Shown piece after piece: positions 60,101 to 64,000 of a stretch of DNA of 64,000 nucleotides. Source of the stretch: Chinchilla lanigera. Lineage: Eukaryota; Chordata; Mammalia; Rodentia; Chinchillidae. The stretch is taken from NCBI RefSeq assembly GCF_000276665.1, contig NW_004955470.1:1710513-1774512 (forward strand), given 5' to 3'. The notes beneath the pieces are model-generated. The model was not told the origin of the DNA and made no database searches. It was given only the letters and a program-made list of their open reading frames with translations. Each line of letters opens with the position of its first letter. Within the stretch, counting starts at the first letter, position 1. Position numbers and translations under genes: made by a program.

Positions 60101-63100
60101 CCACAGCATAATGCCGTCTCCTTTCACCTTATGATACTGTCCTAGTGATATCCGGCCATCACCCAACTGCTCCGAGATGGGCGATGAGGCAGATCCTATT
60201 ACACCCTGCCCAGATATCTTTTCTGAGCAGCTGGGAGAGTTGGCTGCCAAGGGCTTATGCATATAGCCTTCTGCAAGGACCAGCTCCCTCCCACCCAGAA
60301 ATGTCTGGAAACGATGTGCTCCAGCCAACAGCTAACTGTACTCGAGCACAGAAGCCCAGGCGCTTTGCTTCCGGATGTGAAAACGCTGAATACCATTCAC
60401 TCCGGAGTTCCCGGGGTGAGACTTCAGCTGAGCCACCTCTTTGCATGGCTCCTGCCCTGCCCTGCCCTGCCCTGCCCTGCTTTCTTGTCCTCCAGAGAGG
60501 TTTGCCTGGAGAATTCTCCCCCACGAAGTCACTTGGGCAAGAAACCCTGAGTCAGCCTCTCCATGGGAACCTCACCTAGGAGACAGGCAGCCTTTATCAA
60601 GCACAACACACCAATCTTTAAATTGCGATCCAAGCAGCCCAGGGGAAGCTTCAGCACCAGAATGTTGTCTTTTAAAATTGTAAAAGTATTTTTTGCCCTT
60701 TAAAATAATCCCACGGTTTGCACAAGGGCTTGAGGGTGAACACTAAAAATATTTACACAAAACATTAAACAAGAAGGTCTTAAAGAACACTTACTTCACT
60801 AAAGAAGCTTTGCGACACAGTTTGTCGGCCCCCCTGTAGTAATTCACCAGCTGCAGCAGGCCAGGCTCATGACCTACAAGGAGAGAGGAGGCTCAGAAGG
60901 GAATCGGACAGGTGGGAGCAATAATGTCAGCACCAGCAAGCAGACAGAGAACAGATGTGCCGGGCCTGGCTCTTCTTGCTCTCCGCTTCAGGACTGGCTC
61001 TCAGAAATGAGATAATTGTGCTTCTCTGTCCCCAAGGTTCTGCTTTCTCTCAGGGCCCTTCCAGCAACTCTCATCCCCCTCATGGGGGATGCTTTCATAT
61101 CAACGGTGCAGGTCTGCTAAAGATGGCTGCTACCTTTTGTTTTGTTTTTGAGTTTTAAAAAATTTGGCCATTCATTTGTTTTTATTGTTGTTAAAGTGGA
61201 TCGGGGATATTTCCTGCTTCATCTCTCCTGGAAGCTTCTCTTCTCTCGGTTTAACACATTCAGACTTACAAATCTCTCCTGGAAGCTTCTCTTCTCTCGG
61301 TTTAACACATTCAGACTTACAAAGTACAAAAGGCTACTTTAATAGAGTCGTACTTTCCACATCCCCCGCTTACTTTCTGTAGACATTAAAGAAGGTAGGA
61401 GATCTGTGAGGCTGCTGATCTCAGGCACATTTAATGCTGCATGTTTAGAGGCCACTAGGTAGCAAAGGAAGGTAGTGGACAGGCCATGGCTACAATGTCA
61501 GAAGTCCTGAGAACTTTCTTCTGTGCCCTATCCCACAGGGAACCGCATTTTCGACAGCTGTTATTACACAACCCCTTCTGTATGAAACTAGAGCAGGGGC
61601 TGGGTGTGCGTCTCAGTGTGATAAAGCACATGCTCAGCATATTCGAGGCCCTAGGCTCAATTCCCAGCAGCATAAAGTAATAAAATAAACCACACAAGTA
61701 GAGCAGGAAAGACACAAATAAAAACCACATTTTTGTGTAAAATAAACTTTTTGTTTAAAATCGTTAAGATGCGTTGCACTTTCAGTAGCAAAAAGTAAGA
61801 CAAAACAAGGGGATTTCCAGTTGGTGTCAGAAGTGGCACTCATTCACCTGAGAGTGAAGTCAAAGTTCCAAGTTTCACTCGGCTTTCACCCTCTCCCCAG
61901 GGGCAGACAGGCCCTGGTTCACACCTGGACAGCTACCTTCTCATCCCCAGGGCACTGCCATTCCTCACCTTGACGGCCCCTAGGAGCTTTCTCCTGGCTT
62001 TCCTGCCGTGCACTTCAAATGAAAATATTCCCAAGCTTGAGGGCACATCACCACTTTGATTTGGGGATGGTGTTTTTTCTCCCATAAAAACCAAATGTTT
62101 GCTGATCATCTGCTAAATTTGCCATGCATGTCTGGGATTTGGACCCGGTAGGTTTCTGCTTCTCATCTTAATCTTAAGCATCACAGGAATCCAAACACTC
62201 TGCCTCTTTCTGGGCAGAGCCTTTTGCCTGTTTTTAACATCAGGATTCCACCTAGAGTTTTTACAGCCACGCACTGCCAGCTAGGAAGAGGAAAATCAAT
62301 CAAGAAGGGAAGTGGATAAAGCGGGAAGGAAATAACTTCTGCTTAACTATAAGCAGTTTTTCCTCTTCTTTGGGGAAACAAATCCCCCTCCCCCAGGGCT
62401 TCCTGAGGAAACAGTTAAACAAAATTGAATCTCAACTGGGCATGGTGGCACACGCCTATAATCCCGGCACTCGGGAGGCTGAAGCAGGAGGATCACTGTA
62501 AGTTTGCGACCAGCCTGGGCTATAAAGGGAGCTCAAAGCCAGCCTGAACTGCATAGCGAGACCCTGTCTCAAAAAGACAAAGGTAAATCTCTAGGCACTT
62601 TCTGGGGTTTCCAGTGAGGCCTTCCACAGAGTCATCATTCTGTATCATCAACTCGTGTAACAACAAAAAGTTGTCCCCAGTACCATCCCAAAGGAAAAAA
62701 TTTAGAAGACTAATGCCTCAACGTGGTCATTCCTCAAACCATTCCCGCATGACACAGCCCCACCCAAAAGCTCCAAGTAAGCCCGCCAGTGCCAGGCAAT
62801 TCCCATGGGCCTATTCCCCGTCCCTGCCTTTCCAGCTCCCACCACACCCATTCCTGAAACCCTTCTGCTCTCCCAGGCACGCAACACTGCTCTCTTGGTT
62901 CTCCTCCAGAGCAGAGATGCCTCCTCCTCCATCTCATTCTCCCCTCTGCCCCGACCTTGGGGGCGTTTTGGTAGGGAACACGGGCTACCCAGAGAGGTGC
63001 TCCCCTCCCCTGATGACGGCGCAGGGATGACAGCATGAGACGATGCTCAGGTCCATGGAAGGTGAGTTGAACCCATCTGGACAACTTCTGGATTACGTCA

Positions 63101-63996
63101 TCGGAAAAGGAGCTGCGGGCCCTCTCTCCTGTCGCTTCTTATAGGCGACCACGTGGGTAGCGTGCTGCCAAGCCCACTTCAACCAAGAGAACGAGGTAGC
63201 CACTTCAAGGAGAGGAGGGCAAAGAGGAGAACCCAGCCTCCTGCAAAACCTTCCTTCCACGCACAGCTGTGAAAACAGGTTCTTTGGTGACGCTAAGGGA
63301 AGGTCTAAATTCAGACAGCGCCCCAGACTTCCCCGGCCTACGATCCACTCTGAAGCTTTCGGATTCCAAACGTCTCCCAAATCCTCTACCCATCCACCTG
63401 AGCATCGGGCGGCAGAATCGTCACGGTTTCAGCACCCACAACTCCCGCTGCGCTCCCACGCCAGGGGTGAGGGGCGCAATCCTCGGGGAGCAAAGCTGCG
63501 AGACGCCTCCAGCCGTAGCTTGCAGCCTGCAGCCCGCCCGGCTCTGCGGAGCCGCGGCCGCCCCGCGCCCGGCCGCCACCCGCCCGATGCGGGCCTGGGC
63601 CCCGGCCCCCACCCCGGCCGACAGCCGACGCCCGCGCGGGCTGGGACAAACAGTCCTCGTGGGGGCCGCACGGCCACTGCAGCTCGGAGGGTACTGAGGT
63701 CTTTCTGGGTCCGTCTGAGGTCCGCCGGAGACAGCACGCCGAGGGGAAGACTGATGACCTTCAAAACAAAAGCGCTCGCTCTCCGGGGCCGTGGGAGGCG
63801 CGGCCGAGCCGCTGGGGCGGGAAGCGGGGCGAGGCTCACCCAGTCTCCCGAAAGGAAGCCGGTTCCTCTCCCCCAGCATCAGGTTGAACCTGGGGTTGTC
63901 CCGCCTCAGCCTCTTCCAGTGGCCGGTGGCGAGGAGCAGCCGGGACACCTCGGCGTAGACGCTGCTGTTCTCGTCGCGGACCACGAAGGTGTACAT
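38110..63996 (-). CDS. TTL: TTL, tubulin-tyrosine ligase (7 coding exons, complete)
   Basis: Cytosolic ATP-grasp enzyme that re-adds a C-terminal tyrosine to detyrosinated alpha-tubulin in the tubulin dimer, using ATP and Mg2+. Joined exons (descending): 63996-63840, 60873-60795, 53368-53136, 47336-47201, 45906-45637, 41304-41161, 38221-38110. They total 1131 nt, or 376 codons plus TGA, one codon fewer than the human 377 as I recall it, with the difference near the C-terminus. All introns are GT-AG and the frame is open. Family marks: N-terminal [15 protein letters not shown]-contact Lys150 in [12 protein letters not shown]198/D200/R202 in KFDIR, and the metal/ATP residues D318 (GFDFMVD), E331 and N333 ([10 protein letters not shown]). 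The C-terminus reads AAFIKL. The promoter lies outside the window. Identification is very secure. Confidence 0.98.
38222..41160. other. TTL intron 6, largely unique sequence
   Basis: No SINE recognised in about 2.9 kb, in contrast to the rest of TTL. Several medium-length open frames on both strands reflect its moderate GC content and have no support as genes. Confidence 0.5.
38608..38726. repeat. Purine-rich (A/G) tract
   Basis: About 120 bp almost all A and G on the plus strand, followed by a short (GCGT)n stretch near 38733-38760. Confidence 0.85.
41161..41304 (-). CDS. TTL: TTL coding exon 6
   Basis: Completes Arg292 and encodes [20 protein letters not shown] through APACA339 plus two bases of Gln340. 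Carries D318, E331 and N333. Acceptor CCCCCAG, donor GTAAGT. Confidence 0.97.
41416..41510 (+). repeat. ID SINE
   Basis: GGGCCGGGGATGTAGCTCAG to GATTCCCAGTACC and A-rich tail. Confidence 0.9.
41842..42300. mobile_element. Long inverted-repeat (MITE-like) element
   Basis: Arms at about 41883-42020 and 42144-42284 are inverted copies at roughly 75-80% identity by eye, sharing CAGCCTTCAAA, TCCTCAGAGAGA and TCTCAGTTAACCCC. A hairpin-prone edge (CTTGACTTACGAACGCAATT) precedes the left arm. Looks like a folded non-autonomous DNA transposon; family not assigned. Confidence 0.6.
42382..42488 (+). repeat. ID SINE
   Basis: Near-consensus GGGGCTGGGGATTTAGCTCA with A-rich tail, close to the inverted-repeat element. 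The flanking AAAAAGCACATTTC occurs on both sides. Confidence 0.92.
42642..42752 (-). repeat. B1 SINE (short form)
   Basis: Diverged reverse B1, GAGCCAGATGTTACTAAGTT to GCCACACCCA. Confidence 0.75.
42780..42950 (+). repeat. B1-ID composite SINE, 5' truncated
   Basis: Starts inside B1 and continues into a shortened ID half (GTTCAATTCTCAGTATCGC). Confidence 0.65.
43024..43176 (+). repeat. B1 SINE
   Basis: B1 with duplication and a short internal repeat of GCACTTG. Confidence 0.88.
43177..43335 (+). repeat. B1 SINE
   Basis: Second B1 in tandem with the preceding one, inserted in or at its A-tail. Confidence 0.88.
43368..43464 (-). repeat. ID SINE
   Basis: CTTCCAGTACCGGGAGTCAA to CTAAATCCCCAGCCCC; flanked by AGACCTTTAATAT duplications. 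Confidence 0.9.
44050..44620 (+). repeat. Possible old LTR
   Basis: Contains AATAAA followed by a stretch with CTTCACTGTACACTCATTCG, a layout like a solitary LTR. Ends and family are not clear. Confidence 0.25.
44700..45000 (+). repeat. Old L1 fragment
   Basis: GATGGAGCATTACACAGCCA and TAATTCCGTTCACATAAGG match L1 phrases. A further piece continues at 45230-45310. Confidence 0.6.
45015..45206 (-). repeat. B1-ID composite SINE
   Basis: Reduced ID half (GGTGGTACAGGGCCTTTACA) and reverse B1; sits inside the L1 fragment. Confidence 0.72.
45637..45906 (-). CDS. TTL: TTL coding exon 5
   Basis: Completes Arg202 and encodes [20 protein letters not shown] through QQIKHII291 plus two bases of Arg292. 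Acceptor ATTTCAG, donor GTAACT. This is the core of the ATP-grasp fold. Confidence 0.97.
45948..46042. repeat. (CT)n and (TG)n microsatellites
   Basis: About 60 bp of CT repeats, then a short (TG)n at 46017-46042, starting about 40 bp from the exon 5 acceptor in TTL intron 4. Confidence 0.95.
46196..46363 (+). repeat. B1 SINE
   Basis: Near-consensus B1 with duplication and a long A-tail. Confidence 0.92.
47201..47336 (-). CDS. TTL: TTL coding exon 4
   Basis: Completes Gly157 and encodes [20 protein letters not shown] onward to GHRKFDI201 plus two bases of Arg202. Acceptor CTGTTAG, donor GTAACG. Confidence 0.96.
47990..48076 (-). repeat. ID SINE
   Basis: TGGTACCAGGAATCGAACTG to TATATCCCCAGCCCC; flanked by CCTATTATCTT and CCTATCATCTT. 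Confidence 0.9.
48170..48870 (-). repeat. Old L1 fragment
   Basis: Reverse L1 phrases: TAATCTACTTTCTGTCTCTA, GCAATAATGCTATAAAGACT, and GTACATATTTTGTTAAGTTT followed by ATACCTAAGCATCTCA. Confidence 0.75.
48962..49006. repeat. 23-bp tandem duplication
   Basis: ACTTTAGCCAGTCAATTCTT plus TGTC, twice in a row with no mismatch. Confidence 0.9.
49010..49900. other. TTL intron 3, unassigned part
   Basis: AT-rich, no gene and no repeat that I can name with confidence. Confidence 0.4.
49976..50082 (-). repeat. ID SINE
   Basis: (TTTTTG)n lead, then CTTCCGGTACCGGGAATCGA and CTAAATCCCCAGCCCC; near consensus. Confidence 0.92.
50083..50700 (-). repeat. Old L1 fragment interrupted by B1
   Basis: TATAGATAATATGGTAGTAA before the B1 and GGAGTAAATTTTCAGGAGTG after it resemble reverse L1/HAL1-type sequence. 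Confidence 0.45.
50270..50419 (-). repeat. B1 SINE
   Basis: Reverse B1 with duplication; CTCATTTCTTT is repeated on both sides. Confidence 0.92.
51241..51328 (-). repeat. ID SINE
   Basis: TGGTACCGGGAATCGAACTC to CTATATCCCCGGCC; flanked by TATCAAATTG and TCAAGCATTTG. Confidence 0.9.
51961..52043 (-). repeat. ID SINE
   Basis: TGGTACCGGGAATCAAACTC to CTATATCCCCGCCC; GACTGCCTGTATTT is present on both sides. Confidence 0.92.
52090..52960 (+). repeat. Ancient interspersed repeat, class not assigned
   Basis: TTCAACACATATTTACTGAG, then ACGGAGCTTACAGTACAACT and AATAAAGCAGGGCGCAGGGA follow the order of a widespread old mammalian repeat whose name I cannot fix. It is heavily diverged. Confidence 0.45.
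53136..53368 (-). CDS. TTL: TTL coding exon 3
   Basis: Completes Lys79 and encodes [20 protein letters not shown] through AGAK156 plus one base of Gly157. Contains Lys150 of the ATP site. Acceptor CTGCCAG, donor GTGAGT. Confidence 0.97.
54213..54364 (+). repeat. B1 SINE
   Basis: B1 with duplication and A-rich tail in TTL intron 2. Confidence 0.9.
54965..55060 (+). repeat. ID SINE
   Basis: GGGCTAGGGATTCAGCTCAG to GATTCCTGGTACCGG and A-tail; GAAAATAAAAACAA on both sides. Confidence 0.92.
55130..55174. repeat. (CA)n microsatellite
   Basis: About 22 CA units. Confidence 0.97.
55515..55560. repeat. (CA)n microsatellite, interrupted
   Basis: About 11 pure CA units, then diverged CA-rich sequence. 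Confidence 0.9.
55876..56025 (-). repeat. B1 SINE
   Basis: Reverse B1 with duplication preceded by (ATTTT)n; AGAAAAATTATTTTA on both sides. Confidence 0.92.
56363..56526 (+). repeat. B1 SINE
   Basis: B1 with duplication; AAAGTTACTTTCT repeated at both flanks. Confidence 0.92.
56526..57335. other. TTL intron 2, AT-rich part
   Basis: No gene. A diverged direct repeat of CTGTATGATAC.TA (56622 and 56660) is visible; the rest is unassigned. Confidence 0.4.
57144..57177. repeat. (TA)n(TG)n microsatellite
   Basis: About nine TA units followed by seven TG units. Confidence 0.95.
57335..57488 (+). repeat. B1 SINE
   Basis: B1 with duplication; flanked by TACTGATTT.G on both sides. Confidence 0.9.
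57896..57976 (-). repeat. ID SINE, diverged
   Basis: GGTGCAGGAGATTAAACCGA to CTACATCCCTAGCCC. Confidence 0.75.
58262..58417 (+). repeat. B1 SINE
   Basis: Near-consensus B1 with duplication and CTCAAAAAGACAAAA tail. Confidence 0.92.
59011..59155. repeat. Dispersed duplication, copy 1
   Basis: 145 bp nearly identical to 60075-60219 (five substitutions by eye), same orientation, no length change. Confidence 0.9.
59840..60010 (+). repeat. MIR
   Basis: CCATTTTACAGAGAAGAAAG and CTAAGGGCTCAGAG are MIR core phrases. Confidence 0.65.
60075..60219. repeat. Dispersed duplication, copy 2
   Basis: Second copy of the 145-bp block, 1064 bp after the first, in TTL intron 2. Confidence 0.9.
60451..60480. 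repeat. (CCTGC)6 minisatellite
   Basis: Six perfect CCTGC units, 315 bp from TTL exon 2. Confidence 0.97.
60795..60873 (-). CDS. TTL: TTL coding exon 2 (79 nt)
   Basis: Completes Gly53 and encodes [20 protein letters not shown] and a few following residues to Val78 plus two bases of Lys79. Acceptor CTTGTAG, donor GTAAGT. Too short to stand out as an ORF. At 79 nt, skipping it would shift the frame. Confidence 0.95.
61221..61322. repeat. Perfect 51-bp tandem duplication
   Basis: Two identical 51-bp units (61221-61271 and 61272-61322) in TTL intron 1; each contains GGAAGCTTCTCTTCTCTCGG. Confidence 0.97.
61593..61690 (+). repeat. ID SINE, diverged
   Basis: GGGGCTGGGTGTGCGTCTCA to CAATTCCCAGCAGC and A-rich tail. 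Confidence 0.82.
61690..62435. other. TTL intron 1, unassigned part
   Basis: No gene or named repeat recognised. Confidence 0.4.
62436..62584 (+). repeat. B1 SINE
   Basis: Near-consensus B1 with duplication, ending CTCAAAAAGACAAAG, in TTL intron 1. Confidence 0.92.
62590..63480. other. TTL intron 1, part next to the CpG island
   Basis: Moderate-GC unique sequence; open frames on both strands here have no supporting domain or splice evidence. Confidence 0.45.
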
Positions 63997-64000
63997 GGCG
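63480..64000. promoter_or_regulatory. CpG-rich island at TTL exon 1 (cut by window end)
   Basis: Very GC-rich with many CG dinucleotides across the beginning of intron 1 and exon 1. It extends past the window edge, where the TTL promoter must lie. Confidence 0.75.
63840..63996 (-). CDS. TTL: TTL coding exon 1
   Basis: Codons 1-52 plus one base of Gly53, from ATG at 63996 to GLPFGRL-type sequence ending GRL. Donor GTGAGC. Only four bases of upstream sequence are present, so the 5' UTR and promoter cannot be seen. Confidence 0.97.

Noticed and set aside
62614..63030. 138-codon plus-strand frame
   Set aside because: Pro/Ser-rich low-complexity translation in a TTL intron, antisense to the gene, with no recognisable family.
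63269..63697. 142-codon frame on the plus strand (and long minus-strand frames at 63421-63839)
   Set aside because: GC-rich CpG-island sequence around TTL exon 1; only the [10 protein letters not shown] frame to the donor at 63840 is a real exon.
1..64000. CRISPR array, operon-like gene cluster, toxin or intact viral genes
   Set aside because: None seen on either strand; regularly repeated units are all SINEs or microsatellites of a mammalian genome.

Overview
The window is nuclear DNA from a mammal, most likely a rodent outside the mouse/rat group. It has two vertebrate genes with clean GT-AG introns, CpG-rich first exons and a dense population of B1-type and ID-type SINEs. Many SINEs are fused B1+ID composites; no B2 elements were recognised. 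Beaver-like or other Castorimorph rodents fit the SINE mix, but this is an impression, not a demonstration. There is one 100-N assembly gap (16348-16447).

Two protein genes lie head to tail on the minus strand. TTL (tubulin-tyrosine ligase) runs from its start codon at 63996, 4 bases from the window edge, to its stop at 38110 in seven coding exons (376 codons). POLR1B (second-largest subunit of RNA polymerase I) runs from its start codon at 27179 to its stop at 4093 in fifteen coding exons (1135 codons). Every exon boundary was placed by hand from consensus splice sites and reading-frame continuity. Both genes assemble without a frameshift or premature stop, so both look intact.

Layout: 1-4092 is sequence downstream of POLR1B, mostly old L1 and SINE fragments. 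4093-27179 is POLR1B. 27180-27330 is its GC-rich promoter with a TATA-like box; a B1 SINE starts about 60 bp upstream of the box. 27358-38109 separates the genes: an old L1 relic on the minus strand broken up by SINEs (about 28610-32910), then about 5 kb of mostly unique sequence that may include the TTL 3' UTR. 38110-63996 is TTL, with large introns rich in SINEs. Its CpG-rich first exon is at the window end.

The two genes have unrelated cell functions (rRNA transcription and the alpha-tubulin tyrosination cycle) and are simply neighbours, the same order as I recall for human 2q13. No bacterial-type system, CRISPR array, toxin or intact viral gene was seen. The less ordinary material is in the repeats: two palindromic MITE-like elements, a short hAT-like MITE with an 8-bp target duplication, a 145-bp and an 89-bp dispersed duplication, a perfect 51-bp tandem duplication, a template-switch scar, and an ID cluster around the gap.
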